Assembly: GCA_035772405.1 (NCBI GenBank)
Contig: JAYKKM010000263.1
Span: 2,994,501-3,058,500, forward strand
Length of the DNA: 64,000 nucleotides
From: Chrysogorgia sp. JL179-B06
Lineage: Eukaryota; Cnidaria; Anthozoa; Scleralcyonacea; Chrysogorgiidae
Direction: 5' to 3'
The position numbers were made by a program, and so were the translations under genes. The notes beneath the pieces were generated by a model. The model saw only the letters and a list, made by a program, of their open reading frames with translations. It ran no database searches and had not been told where the DNA came from. How positions within the stretch are numbered: position 1 is the first letter of the stretch; every line of letters begins with the position of its first letter. Shown one piece after another: positions 20,640-31,570 of this stretch.

Positions 20640-21140
20640 AAAATTGCTTTAGATCGTTTAGGTGGTAAGAACTTCATGTAAGCTTAGTTTAAGTGTTAAG
20701 CTACTTTTGGCCTTTTTTTCCAAGGTTGGCCTTCGAAAAAAAGTTTGGCCTTTTGGCTACTTTTTGGCCTCTTTTCATTTCAAATAAATTTTAAAAAAAT
20801 GTATCAATCTTTTATAATAGTTTAGGTGGTTCGTTTTATAATAGTTTAGCTTCGTCAATAGTTGGAATCTACTGTCGCTGGTATTTGAAAGACATGACTC
20901 ATCAAAAAGTGAAAAGGACAATATGTCAGCAAACGCATGGAAAACCTTTCCCAGTACTTTTCCCAGGTGTCATCTGATTGGACGAAACGTCTTTCGCACG
21001 TGTGATTCGATCATCAGGCCCAGTTGGCTTATTGGCTAGTCAGTGTAGTCTACTAGTCACTCAGACTCAGCCTCAGGACTAAGACAGACATATCATAAGG
21101 GAAAATAAAATAAATTTGAAGAGAGTTTTCGTTAATCGCA
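20640..21140. other. Left end region of a hAT relic
   Basis: No gene, apart from a short open reading from ATG at 20634. Repeated TTTGGCC / GGCCTTTT tracts occur at 20705-20775 and again at 22165-22262. They may mark the ends of the hAT-like unit that lies between, as direct rather than inverted motifs. Confidence 0.35.
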
Positions 21141-21143
21141 TTT

Positions 21144-21905
21144 ATGGCGTCAAAATGGAAGGGAGCCTACGATAACGGAAGGAAGTACAACAAAGCGTGG
21201 GAAAGTAAATTTATCTGGGTAACGAAAGCTTTGGACGGCAGTGCAGATGCTTTTTGTAAGCTGTGCCATGCAATGGTAAAAACTGTGCAACTTAACCAAA
21301 CACGAAAAAACTGTCAAACACGCGCAGCTTGTCAAGATTTCTAATACCACGAAGCTCATGCAAGTTATACGTGTACCGAAGCTTGCGGACGAAGTGAAGA
21401 ACGCAGAGATTGAGCTGGCTGTCATGTCATTCCGCGATGGCATGTCATTCCGCGATTATGACCATGGAAGGGGGGAGGTAATCGTCCGCAATGCGAAAGG
21501 AAGCTCAAAATGCATAGGAAAAAATTTTTGACGAATGTTGTCAGCCCTGCAATGAAGGAAGAGTTGATCGCTGACGTCCACGGAAAAAGATTCTCATTGA
21601 TTGTCAATGAATCAACCGACGTTTCACCGCAAAAGAGCTCTGCGTTATCGTACGGTACTTCAGCCAAGTTGAGAAGAAGATCCTCACCGCGTGAGTGTGG
21701 TGGAAAGAGGTTTTTCTTTGGTGACAGCAGTGAAGACGAAACAAAGAAATCGGATGGGATTAGAGGTACTGAATGCGATCGTTCGAATTCGCTGCAAGCT
21801 TCAATTCTCGGAGAACTGCTGCATAAACTTTGTGACAACTAAGCGAATGCTTGAGTTGTTTACCACGAAAAATATGTACGATTGCGAGAAGGATAAAGAT
21901 AATTA
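21144..21905 (+). pseudogene. hAT transposase with internal deletion
   Basis: The start is a BED-like zinc-finger region ('YNKAWESKFIWV', 'DAFCKLCHAMV'). After a frameshift near 21300 come 'KLADEVKNAEIELAVMSF', then 'FSLIVNESTDVSPQK', which is the first catalytic block of hAT transposases (normally D-E-S-T-D; here the leading Asp is Asn). It then jumps to the C-terminal dimerisation region ('VERGFSLVTAVKTKQRNRMGLEVLNAI'), so the large middle part with the remaining catalytic residues is gone. A hAT transposase cuts and pastes via hairpin flanks; this copy is a deletion derivative. The dimerisation block is in another frame than the ESTD block. Confidence 0.7.
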
Positions 21906-22440
21906 AAAACTATATCTATTGACTCAGAGAGACAGAGGTAGCTTGTCATGCGGTAGCAAGTGCACACTAGTCAAGTAGTCAACACATTAGCTATATGAAT
22001 AAAACTGAACAATGTCAATAACTAATAAGAATAACTTTTGCTTTATTTGTTTTATTGAACTAGCCCTACGGCCCAATGAGCGTTACACCACCATTCAAAA
22101 TCATTCGGTTAACCTCTTTTTGCTGACAACGTAAGAGCTCCATCGAGGAAAACGAGTTTGCAATTTAATTTGGCCTCTTTTAGCTTTTTTTTTGCCTCTT
22201 TAGAAAAATTGTAGTTTGGCCTCTTTTGCTAGATTTTGGCCTCTTTTTTATAGCTATTTGGCTCCGAGCATGCGCAGGACCTACCAACCCTGGCTACAAA
22301 TAAAACAAGGGAAGGGTGGTAATATTTTTAGACATTATCAAAAAGATTTTTATATAAAGGAACAGTATGTTGCTATGGAAAACATTATACTTTTCTCAGG
22401 AATTTCTTAAATATTTCCCTTTTACATCGCAAATTTCGGT
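21906..22440. other. Right flank of the hAT relic
   Basis: TTTGGCCTCTTTT motifs repeat four times at 22165-22262. No coding feature supported. Confidence 0.4.
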
Positions 22441-23003
22441 TAAATTATGTTTGAAACCTCTTGAAATCACTTCTTTGCCATACTCCACCATCTGATGCAC
22501 GCCCATTAGCGCCAATATCCGCCCAGAGGCATTGGTAATCACCACCAAATACAGCCATCAAAACAATACTGTTTGGCCCTTATAATCAAAATAGTGAGAA
22601 CCTGAATTGTGACTTTTTTATTATGATTCTCTTCCCATCAATCGCTCCAATCCCATTGGGAAAATTCCAACGATCTTCGAAACGCTTTGCCACAGACATC
22701 CACTCCCTCTCACTTGCAGGTGTTTTAAAATATGTCGGCCCCAAAATTCTGAAGATTGCCTCGCATGTTTCGACCACTACAAAGGAAATACAAGTGCGAC
22801 TTATACGAAAAGTGTACTCCAAGGACTTTAAACGTTTCATCAGTTGCAAGAAATCTAAGAGTTACAGCTACTCTTTCATCTGGCTGTATGCTTTCTCTCA
22901 TCAAAGTGTCTTTCTTTCTGAGTTTGTAGCCTATGCTATCAACAAGGAACCTAAACATCTGTCCATTCATACGGAAGAAATCTCGGAGGCAGTCGATCGC
23001 CAA
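22440..23003 (-). pseudogene. PIF/Harbinger transposase fragment
   Basis: Minus-strand reading starts with 'DFFRMNGQMFRFLVDSIG', 'DERVAVTLRFLATDETFKVLG' (helix-turn-helix-like). After a shift near 22850 come 'EREWMSVAKRFEDRWNFPNGIGAIDGKRIIIKK' elements, the first catalytic Asp being in 'GAIDGK'. Two further shifts lead to 'VLMAVFGGDYQCLWADIGANGRASDGGVW', containing the second catalytic Asp region. The last third with the Glu is absent. This is the DDE_Tnp_4 family. The matching Myb-like partner gene of Harbinger elements is not seen nearby. Confidence 0.75.
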
Positions 23004-23379
23004 AAATGAACCGTGTCAATTTATCCACTGTTGCCACATGAGGGCTGTCTGCAAAAGTAACATGCTGTAGAATTTTTATTTAACTGAACACTTAGTGACT
23101 TTTTGTCATTTTCTGAAATCAAGAATAGCAATGTTGGTGTAATTGTATTTCGTATTCTTTTTTATTTCGGCACTACCTACACAGCACACTACTTTACTAC
23201 ACTATTTTATCATTCTACTCTGGTTAATGCTAAACTTGTGTGTCACTAACCCAAGAAAAACAATACTTAGTGAAATTATAGAAATGCTCTTTGGTAAAAA
23301 CAAGCTGTGGATATCAGATTGGATGGACTGGTTACAATCTGAAATCCAATCGAAAAACAGAATTTAATTGTAAATTCTA

Positions 23380-23660
23380 CGTAAAAACACATGGAACTGC
23401 TATGGGGTGTCCAATGGCACTATCATATTGCCAATCTTTTCATGGGTGAGTGGACTGATTCCACTTCAGTGGATCACATTTGTTGATGACATTTTTGCAG
23501 TTTGGACCCATGAAAATGAAACTTTAATGGAGTTCCTCCTATACATTAAACTTTCATACTACCATCAAATTTGAATTCGAACACTCGTATAAATCCGTTC
23601 ACTTTGTCAACACTAGGATAGCCATTAATAATTACAAACATCTAGGGGGTCTTGGGAGCA
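23380..23660 (+). pseudogene. Penelope-like element reverse transcriptase fragment
   Basis: Across frameshifts the plus strand reads 'FYVKTHGTAMGCPMA', 'ANLFMGEW', 'WITFVDDIFAVWTHE' and 'TTIKFEFEHSYKSVHFVNTRI'. These are the palm motifs of Penelope-like RTs, with F-V-D-D as the catalytic box. No GIY-YIG endonuclease is seen downstream; the fragment stops near 23640. Confidence 0.7.
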
Positions 23661-24130
23661 TCTCCCCTGGAAAATTTTGTAAACTAGAGTCCCTGAAACG
23701 CCATTTCCTGCACTTTGAGGGGTGATTTTACAGAATTCTGAAGGTTATAAAACGTCATAAAAAATGCACAAGAAAACACATTTTAGGACTTTGAATATAT
23801 ATTTTATTATTTTTCATTAATTTTTCATAATAATTATAAAATGCGCTCAAAAATCAAGAGATTTTTGACTTCCATCATGTTTCATATCATCGGTAATGAC
23901 TAATGAGCAAATAAACAGAACATAAACAACCTTCCGCAACTGGGAATATTCTATATTAGCTATTTTATATATTTTATATATTATATACAGTAAACTTATA
24001 TAATTACGTTCAGTTACTCAGTGGCAGTCTTCGGTTATTTGATGTCTTGTATGCATCAACAAGACTGCTGAGTTCGATTTGGTTTGCAAGATCCCCCTCC
24101 ACAGTGACCAAGCGATCATCCGACATCGAA
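23640..24130. other. Repeat-like intergenic segment
   Basis: Starts with GGGGGTCTTGGGAGCATCTCCCC and a phrase ending CACTTTGAGGGG, typical of dispersed invertebrate repeat ends. No coding feature. Confidence 0.35.
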
Positions 24131-24392
24131 GCACGCAAGTAGTTGTTAATGATTATTACAAGATGCAACTGTCCGTAACGGTTGCTACGATCTTTACAAT
24201 TTCGAACAGCTCTGGGTAAAGCTTGTGTAAATCATTCTTGCTGAAGACTTGCAGAAGAGTAAGCAGACAGGGCCAAGGCTTCTGGTCTGACACGTTCTTC
24301 TCAGAATTTGCGACATGCTGCTGGAGCTCCATTGGCAGAAACCATTCTTGGTGAAAGTACCCTCGGAACTTCCAACTATAGACATAAGACAT
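24060..24392 (-). pseudogene. hAT-family C-terminal relic
   Basis: The minus strand encodes 'LLQVFSKNDLHKLYPELFEIVKIVATV' and then, after a short loss, 'NNYLRASMSDDRL'. These correspond to the hAT dimerisation region (usually LRSTMxxxRL) of ZMYM1-like transposon genes. The E-R-S-F-S core is missing. Confidence 0.5.
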
Positions 24393-24639
24393 TTAGAAAT
24401 TTTATTGCTTATTTATAGTTTGCCATACAGTAGTCACAACGGCGGCTTAATTAGCGCCAGAATGTAACACTGTATAGAAACTGTTCAATTCTAGTAGAAA
24501 TTATTACACTTCGGCAATCACTTGGTTGAATAAGAGCAGAACAACTCATTGGGCATATTTCTGTAAACGCGCCACTTTTTCGTTACAGTAGTGACGTGTG
24601 TGGGACTGTGGGCGCTTTGTCGATATATGAACAAGTCGC

Positions 24640-24765
24640 GACTACAAGTTCCAATCACGGTGGTATGACGAGTGTCAGTGGCTAGAGTATTCTGTAACCA
24701 AAGACGCAGTGTTCTGTTTTTACTGTAGATGTTTTGGAACACTTGGTATGTACACTTGATACAGT
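24640..24765 (+). pseudogene. TTF-type zinc finger relic (hAT N-terminus)
   Basis: A short frame reads 'WYDECQWLEYSVTKDAVFCFYCRCFG', the TTF-type zinc finger of ZMYM1-like hAT genes. It is on the opposite strand to the hAT relic at 24060-24392, so the two are not one gene as they stand. Confidence 0.55.
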
Positions 24766-25200
24766 AACTATTGGTTAAAATTGTTGAAATCGAATAACAA
24801 AAGGGGCAACATAACAGCTCAGAAAACGTCAAAAAAGTAAAAAACATAACGGAGAGTCGGAGACATTGGAACCGTTCCACAAAAACTCACCCAATTTCTT
24901 GACAAATCTCCCGATCGAAGATCACATTCACCCGATTTCCACACCTCAAAAATCAGAAACATTTCCAGTATCTGTTTTCGTTTTCAGTGAATTTTTTTCA
25001 TGCCATTTATATTATAACTGAATGAACTGTCCCTGATTAGTGATACTGATATTCAATTTTTAATAAAATAGTCGGGTAAAATGTCTTCCTTTGGAGCCCT
25101 TGGGATCTTTGGGACTAATCTTTTATCTATTTTCAAAATGGCAACAAAATTACATCCTTTTTTGGCGAGTTCTGAAAACCTCTAGATTTTATGCCAAATC
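24766..25200. other. Intergenic
   Basis: AT-rich, no feature supported. Confidence 0.35.
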
Positions 25201-25740
25201 TCCAGATTTTTACGACCCAGGGGTTGGCAGGTCTGTTAAGAGATTTACCTTATTTTTGGTCAGGTCATCTATTTGGTCATCTCGTTCACTGATTTCTTGT
25301 CCCAATCTTCCTATTGTCTCAGCTTTCCTTTTTTCTCTCTTTGGCACATTACGAGCAGACAGTTTACCAAGTTTTTTCATTTAATTTTCTAGCTTTTCAC
25401 TTGTCTTTCGTTCTTTCTCTTTTATTTCTATTAGCTTTTTCTTTGTACTATGAAGTTCATCCTTGTTCAACTGCGAGTGACTCAGTTCTCTAACAACTTC
25501 AGTTAGCATTCGTGTTTCTTTTCCATTCTCCTCTGACTGCCAAGAGACGTTTAATTTCATCTGCACTTTGCCTTGCCAACTGCAATACTACAATCTACCT
25601 TCGACTGTTCTCTTTCCCTGAACATTCACCTTCACACCTTTGCCTTGGCAAGCGAAACTCAGCCTCTATCAACTGCTTCTCTTGCTCCTTTCCCTCTCTG
25701 ATTTAGGTCTGCCTTTCTTTGCAACATTATATTATCACAC
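25200..25740 (-). pseudogene. Coiled-coil ORF relic
   Basis: The minus strand encodes almost only K/E/R/L/Q-rich helical peptide in three short frames, including 'KKLGKLSARNVPKREKRK' and 'EISERDDQIDDLTKNKV'. The breaks are frameshifts and a stop at 25381. A coiled-coil protein of a transposon is likely; no named family. Confidence 0.4.
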
Positions 25741-25859
25741 TACTTTCATTTATGACACACTTTGATATGGAAAGGACATAAATGCAATCCCTTAAATTTT
25801 ACAAGTGAAATTAATCTTGTTTTTGAACTCATTTAACTCTGACTATTTCATTTGTCAAA

Positions 25860-27620
25860 ATTATTTGGGGTAATTGTACAGTTCCCCCACTCAGGATACC
25901 AGCTAAAACAGATTGATTTATCCCTGCCTCTTCACACTTTTTCCGAATAAACTCAGATCCTAAACCTTCACATTCAACTTGATTGTACATCCTTGTAACA
26001 CAATCTTCAATGTTTACTGTTTTGTTGTGTAATTGTCTTAAAATGGTATGCTTTAAGTTTGAAATTTTAGGTATAACGATTTTCTCATTTAAAACTCTTT
26101 TTTACAAGTTTATCTCCAAGTTTATCTCCAAGTTTATCTCCAAATGCAAATGTGGAGATGAGCCTGTCTCTTTACGCATTCAAAAACATCATAGAATGGG
26201 ACAAAAGAACTTGAATATTTACCTGGTGTTATCGTATTTATCTCCTATTGTCTCTTTGTTATGAAAATTTCAAAAAATTGCGTTTCTTCGATTTCTCTTG
26301 TCTTTTGCAATCCAACGACAAAACCATCATACAGTAACACAGCACTATATGTTAACCGGGTTTTTGTTTATTTTCAAGGAGATTGAACCCCGGGCTCTGG
26401 TCCATTTTTGCCAAAGAAATTACGAGTACCCAGGTCACAAGGACGCATCAGAAAATCAACAAATTATGAAGCCTTTATGCATTGTACAAGGCTATAAGTT
26501 CGTAAAGTGGTTATTAATAAGTCTCTTTTAAATACAACCTAAAAAGTATTTGGAATTTACATCTTTTATTGCACATTTTGGACAAAATAAATGTCACCCA
26601 AGTCAAATTTGAGTCGATCAACAACTGTCCAAGCCCAGGCCCCCTCCCTACCTTTTGTTTCGCTGATCCTTGAAATGAAATTCGCAAGACTTGATTCTTT
26701 TCTTAGAATCGCCGCCAAACGTTATGCAAATTCCAGCAATTACTGTGCCAGCCATATCAGTGCACCAACCCACTGGATCAAAGGAACTTGAACCATTTTA
26801 ATATTTGGAAATTGCCTCGTTGAAGAGTTTCCAAAACAATTCAACATTTTCTGTATTTTCATTTTCAGCTTCCATAATTGCTAGTGGAATTCAGCTTCTG
26901 AAGGAGAGGATAATAAACGCTTGCTGTCAATGTGATGAAACTGCAACAACGATTATGTTTGCCATCAAAATAGCAGAACATTTCGCTTAAGAAGTCTTCT
27001 GTTGTTCTGTCCATTGCGATAGTGATTTATAATTTTTCAGTGCTCGTTTTAAATACGAAGGATGGTTGATAAGGATTTCTGCGTTTGTCATTAACTTTGT
27101 ACACATAGAATTTGTCTTTTTTGTCACAATATTCTTTAAAGTTCACTACAGCCTCAAAGTTATGCCCATATGGCTCTACTTGCTTTTTCGTTTGCTCTTT
27201 GATTGTTATTTGTTTGCAAATCCAAATGAATCGAAAAAATAATTGACGATTGAACCTTGGTGGGCTTGATTGTAGGATTTTCCTTGACTATTTTCTTTTC
27301 CTATCTATATTTCCAGATGTTTTTAGTGATGACTGGCAAGTATAATTTTCAGTGTGAAAAACGTTTACGCTGTATTTTTCGTAACTAATATAACGTCGTG
27401 CAGCACACGGAACGAATTGACCGGTATGTCCACAAGCTTTACATTTGCTCCCAACACGTTCAAACTGTGTCATGTTTGTAACTCCATATTGCACCCTGTA
27501 AGGAGAGTCCGTATGTTTGCACTAGTAAGATCCTTTACAATCTGCATATCGAACCTGTGTGTGCAAACAGATTGTCTGATCCAATTAATTCAAGAGCGAC
27601 TGGACCATCGATAGCATCAG
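25860..27620 (-). pseudogene. Degenerate transposase gene (MULE-like?)
   Basis: Reading down the minus strand, islands of conserved-looking peptide are separated by stops. First a zinc-binding region 'KCKACGHTGQFVPCAARRYISYEKYSVNVFH' (27450-27340). Then 'EPYGHNFEAVVNFKEYCDKKDKFYVYKVND' elements (27190-27080), 'FDPVGWCTDMAGTVIAGI' and 'KSCEFHFKDQRNK' (26780-26660), and 'RMYNQVECEGLGSEFIRKKCEEAGI' (25990-25900). The D-x-x-G-W...D-x-A-G and C-E-F-H-F patterns are like Mutator/MULE catalytic regions. The 12-bp unit AAGTTTATCTCC is repeated three times at 26107-26142 inside it. Heavily decayed. Confidence 0.5.
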
Positions 27621-28023
27621 GTAGTTCAACTATGACATCTATAGGTACATTTACCCACATGTCCGCACAGTATTTACCAGAGTGTACATGTACATGTTGC
27701 TTGTGAGTTGAAGAAACACTCTCGCTGCTTGAACCGCACTGTGTTCACTTTTCAAACAAATATTAGGAAGTAAATTTGCCAGGTTATCTTTTTTCACTTT
27801 GCCCCTTTCTTTTACATTTGACCTAAATGTGAGGATTATACATTGTCATTGATATATATGGTGCCATTCAAATTGCTGCATGCTATTAACATTCTAAGCA
27901 ATCGTTTCATCATGCATGATAACTGCTCACCTGTTGTTGATAGTCACCACTCCTTTTCCCACGAATACCCAACTCCGTTACCAGATTTTATGTCCTGTAA
28001 ATTTACGACATATAGAAGAGATT

Positions 28024-28026
<3 letters not shown>

Positions 28027-28060
<34 letters not shown>
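28027..28060. repeat. AT microsatellite
   Basis: (AT)n run abutting the palindrome at 28061. Confidence 0.9.
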
Positions 28061-28061
<1 letters not shown>

Positions 28062-28227
28062 GGGTTAGGCTAGTTATTTAGTGTTTTACTAAAATGTTCA
28101 AGATAAAAGTGAATCTGGCTGCGAAAATCTAACTTAAAGTTTATGCAAACCTTTAAGTTAGATTTTCTCAGCCAGATTCACTTTTATCTTGAAAATTTTA
28201 GCAAAACACAATAACTAGCCTAACCCA
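28061..28227. mobile_element. Near-perfect palindromic MITE
   Basis: Arms of about 78 bp, from TGGGTTAGGCTAGTTATT to AATAACTAGCCTAACCCA, separated by about 11 bp. The RNA or single strand would fold into one long hairpin. It is inserted at the end of the (AT)n run, which fits a TA-target element. Confidence 0.85.
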
Positions 28228-28420
28228 ATATGTAGTATAAATAGTATTAATTTAGCATTTTAATAAAATGAATGTTCCCAGTGTAATAATTTATGTGCTT
28301 GTATATTTTTTGGACAGTCAGTCATATTCTTGTGGCCTTTCATAGGTTGCTTGCAAACTACACAATGTGGCTTTGACCAAGGAACAGGTGTAGGAAGCTC
28401 TGAGACTATAAAACAAATGA
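28200..28420 (-). CDS. Last exon of a transposon-type zinc-finger gene
   Basis: After a TTTTATAG acceptor the minus strand reads 'SELPTPVPWSKPHCVVCKQPMKGHKNMTDCPKN', a C-x2-C...H...C zinc-knuckle-like end, and stops soon after near 28260. It follows in order from the exon at 28615-28817. Confidence 0.45.
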
Positions 28421-28614
28421 GACAAATTGGGTAGGCAGTAGGCTATAACAATGCAATTGCCCGTTCTTCTCTTAAGCATGACCACTGTTACAAACAATGA
28501 ATGGTATACATACAGTATATATTATACATGTATGTACAGTATATTGCATGTTGTTAAAAGAGAAAACTACAAACAATAATACACTCCAATATTGTATCTA
28601 TCATCCTGTACGCT

Positions 28615-28817
28615 ACCTGGTGTTGTGGGTGGGACATTTGGTAAACTCGTAAGTTGCTGGTCATCTCTTTTCTTCAGGGCTTCGTCCCTAGATTGTTTTT
28701 CCAGGATTGTGTTCATATGTGATGGTGTCATGTTTTTCAATTCTTGGAAGGCACTTTCAAGTTGCATTTCTTTAATAGCTGTTACTATTGTTTGAAAAAC
28801 CTCATCCACATAATCTA
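28615..28817 (-). CDS. Internal exon of the same minus-strand gene
   Basis: The acceptor TTATTGTAG at 28818 opens 'YVDEVFQTIVTAIKEMQ', a helical, charged segment ending '...NVPPTTPG' at a GTAGCG donor-like site. The first codon is completed by a G from the donor of the exon near 31131, so the phases agree. The L2/CR1 LINE lies in the intron between these two exons. Confidence 0.5.
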
Positions 28818-28883
28818 CAATAAAACCAAACAAAACTATAACAGGTGTAATGCAAGGCGTTTTGGTGTTGGTGACACATGTAA

Positions 28884-31015
28884 TAATAATAATAATAATA
28901 ATTTAATAACTTATATTGCGCAAATTACATGATTATGATCAAATGCGCATTACAATCAATGTTGTATCTAATTAAAATACAATAATCTATAATACAATTT
29001 GAAGGTAAAACAAAACAGAATACAGTGTGACTAAATGGTATTAATATTATGAAGTATATGCTAACCTAAAAAAGTGTGTTTTAAGATGACTTTTAAAATT
29101 GGTCACGGAACCCATTAATCTTAGTTCCACTGGCAAGGCATTCCATAGCTTAGGAGCAGCAACAAGAAAAGCCCTGTCACCTAAAGTTTTAAGCGTCTTA
29201 CAATTCGGATAACAAAGCAATAATCCATTTGAAGACCTCAAATTATAGCCAGAAGTTTTCACGGATAGTAAACTAGTTATGTAAGATGGAGCAAGGCCAT
29301 GAAGCGCCTTGAACGTAATTAACAAGATCTTATAATTAACACGATATCTTACAGGTAGCCAATGCAATTCTGAGAGTAATGGCGTAATGTGGCAGAATCT
29401 AGTAGCTTTACAGATAAGTCTAGCTGCGGCATTTTGGACTCGTTGAAGCTTATTTAGTTGACAATTTGGCAAACCGTATAGTAGGCTGTTACAATAGTCA
29501 ACACGACTTGATATAAAGGCATGCACTAGGATTTCCGTGGTTTCGCGGGACAAATATTTCCTGATACGTCGTATATTGTGCAGATGGTAAAACGCTGAGC
29601 TGGATAACTTAGTAATATGGGTAGACATAGACAATTCAGAATCAAACCAAGACCCAAGGTTTCTGACTGAAGTGACGGGAGTCACTTCAGAAGTGCCAAC
29701 AACAATATGATCTATATCAACTTTGGCCAGTTGTTGACGAGTACCTAGTAAGATAAATTCAGTTTTGTTGTCATTAAGCATCAGCTTGTCAGTGATCATC
29801 CAGTTTCTTATCTCCCTGATACACCTAGTCATCGACTCAACAGCAAATTCAGAGTTTGTAGACACTTTTGGGCTGAATGAAAGGTAAAGTTGAGAGTCGT
29901 CAGCGTAACAATGGACTTGCGGTAAGTGTGCCTCAACTATGTCAAACAGCTTATTAGTATAAATTGTGAACAACAAAGGCCCAAGGCAAGATCCTTGTGG
30001 AACACCACAGGAGAGATTAAACTTTTTTGACAATCCACCATTTACAGATACTCGCTGCGAACGATTAGTTAAGTAGGAACTGAACCATGTCAATGCATCA
30101 TCGTTTACCCCAAGTTTGGAACGTAAGCGATCAACCAATATGCCATGATCAATAGTATCAAACGCAGCGCTCAAGTCAAGTAAAATTAGTAGGGTAACAT
30201 GTTGGTCATTCATGTTCATCAGAATGTCATTCTTCACTTTCAGTAATGCTGTTTCTGTACTATGATGAACTTTATATGCTGATTGGTGGATGGAATGGAG
30301 ATTGTTTTCTGACATGTGCAGATTTAATTGTTCGGCGGCAGCCCTTTCAGATAACTTAGAGATATATGGTAGATTGCTAAGCGGACGAAAATTTTTGAAG
30401 GCAGTATCAAGACCAGGCTTTTTAATCGATGGAAACACAAGAGCTTCCTTCCATTTATCAGCGAAATAGCTAGATTCAAATGACAAGTTAATCATTGAAG
30501 TGATAGCAGGAAGGAGTAGATCCAGTAGCTCAACAACTAGTGTCGTGGGCATGGGGTCCAAAGGGCAGGATTTTTTGGCCGCCTTCATGATCATATCTCG
30601 GACCTCTTCTTGGGAAAGAGTCTTGAAATTGGTGAAGGAAACATTTGAAGCGCAAGCATTGACATCTAGGGCAACATTTACCTCAGTGGATAAGGATGAA
30701 ACAGTTAGAGCGTCCAGTGATTTATGAATGTTTTCAATCTTTTTGATGAAAAATTGACCAAAGTCATTGGCAAGGACGATGGGAACCTTGTTTGATGGAA
30801 ATGATGTGTCACGGGGTTCACATAGTAATGCCTTTGTGGCTCGGAACAACTTGTTCTGGTCAGAGCTGTTATCATGAATATAGCTAGTATAATATTCCTG
30901 ACGAGCAACATTCATAATATACGTAGCATGATTTTTTGAAGCCTTGAATGCTGCAAGATCTAGCATAGAGTGTGAACGTGTAACGAGGAAGTTCAAAATG
31001 TATTTGGAAATTCAT
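28884..31015 (-). mobile_element. L2/CR1 LINE, 5'-truncated
   Basis: The unit runs on the minus strand from about 31015 to a (TAA)n tail at 28884-28905 (written as ATAATAATA on the plus strand). It includes a short 3' UTR with GCGCAAATTACATG and ATCAAATGCGC, also present in the LINE copy at 62.7 kb. The endonuclease part is missing at the 5' end, as is usual for LINE insertions. Confidence 0.8.
29047..30996 (-). CDS. LINE reverse transcriptase ORF (open)
   Basis: 649 codons without a stop. Motifs in order: 'FRPLSNLPYISKL' (RT motif 1), 'LLDLSAAFDTIDH' (A), 'CGVPQGSCLGPLLFTIY' (B), 'CYADDSQLYLSF' (catalytic Y-A-D-D, C), 'DNKTEFILLG' (D), then the C-terminal region 'LHWLPVRYRVNYKILLITFKALHGLAP' and 'LGDRAFLVAAPKLWNALP', typical of the L2/CR1 clade. 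The apurinic endonuclease domain that should precede it is not in the window. Reverse transcriptase copies its own RNA at a nicked target. The uninterrupted frame suggests a recent insertion, but without its 5' part it is probably dead. Confidence 0.85.
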   Translation of the reverse strand: MNFLVTRSHSMLDLAAFKASKNHATYIMNVARQEYYTSYIHDNSSDQNKLFRATKALLCEPRDTSFPSNKVPIVLANDFGQFFIKKIENIHKSLDALTVSSLSTEVNVALDVNACASNVSFTNFKTLSQEEVRDMIMKAAKKSCPLDPMPTTLVVELLDLLLPAITSMINLSFESSYFADKWKEALVFPSIKKPGLDTAFKNFRPLSNLPYISKLSERAAAEQLNLHMSENNLHSIHQSAYKVHHSTETALLKVKNDILMNMNDQHVTLLILLDLSAAFDTIDHGILVDRLRSKLGVNDDALTWFSSYLTNRSQRVSVNGGLSKKFNLSCGVPQGSCLGPLLFTIYTNKLFDIVEAHLPQVHCYADDSQLYLSFSPKVSTNSEFAVESMTRCIREIRNWMITDKLMLNDNKTEFILLGTRQQLAKVDIDHIVVGTSEVTPVTSVRNLGSWFDSELSMSTHITKLSSSAFYHLHNIRRIRKYLSRETTEILVHAFISSRVDYCNSLLYGLPNCQLNKLQRVQNAAARLICKATRFCHITPLLSELHWLPVRYRVNYKILLITFKALHGLAPSYITSLLSVKTSGYNLRSSNGLLLCYPNCKTLKTLGDRAFLVAAPKLWNALPVELRLMGSVTNFKSHLKTHFFRLAYTS

Positions 31016-31130
31016 GTTCAACATTCAACAAGAATGAAATATAGCCAGTAAAATCAAAATAGATTATGTGTATAGATTATTAGGGAATGGAGATGGTGCG
31101 CTAGCCTATTAGCTGAATAGCTTACCAAAA

Positions 31131-31292
31131 TTTGGTTGAACTCTGATATCTCTTGCCCTCACCATTCTTAAACTTGGGGTATACAACTTTTATCTGCTGT
31201 GATCCATCATTCTTGGTTTTTATTTTCCGATATAAATTGTAGTGATGTATTGCAGCGAAAATGTGCCTAAACATAAAAGCATAGGTACAGTA
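31131..31292 (-). CDS. Exon of the minus-strand zinc-finger gene
   Basis: After TATGTTTAG the exon reads 'HIFAAIHHYNLYRK' and 'VVYPKFKNGEG', then shifts frame by one to end 'DIRVQPNFG' at a GTAAGC donor near 31131. Its partner exon lies upstream (31401-31570). The frame in which the two join is off by one, so the gene is likely broken here. Confidence 0.45.
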
Positions 31293-31400
31293 GTTATTTA
31301 GCAGCGTACAAGTACTGCAGCTAATTTTGATGTGTGTAACAATCACATGTTAAGAAAAATTATAACACATGAAAATACGGTACATGTAAACATAACAAAC

Positions 31401-31570
31401 CTGCAATACATTGCTGGAAGAGTAATTTATCATTTTGGGTGAAAATCGATTCAAGACCGAGTGGAAGCCTTCTAGGCAACTAGTTTTGGTAATTGGGGAG
31501 GCCTTCTGTATTGCACTGACCAGTCGAGACTGGGTGAGGTTGGTGCAAAGCTTTTTTTGTGCCACAGAAC
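31401..31570 (-). CDS. Exon of the minus-strand zinc-finger gene
   Basis: Between acceptor ATACTGCAG and donor CAG|GTTTGT the exon encodes 'QSRLVSAIQKASPITKTSCLEGFHSVLNRFSPKM'. The L-E-x-F-H-S-x-x-N-x-F-(A/S)-P-K pattern belongs to a metazoan transposon-related protein family whose name I cannot give with certainty. Starts in phase 1 and ends in phase 0. Confidence 0.5.
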
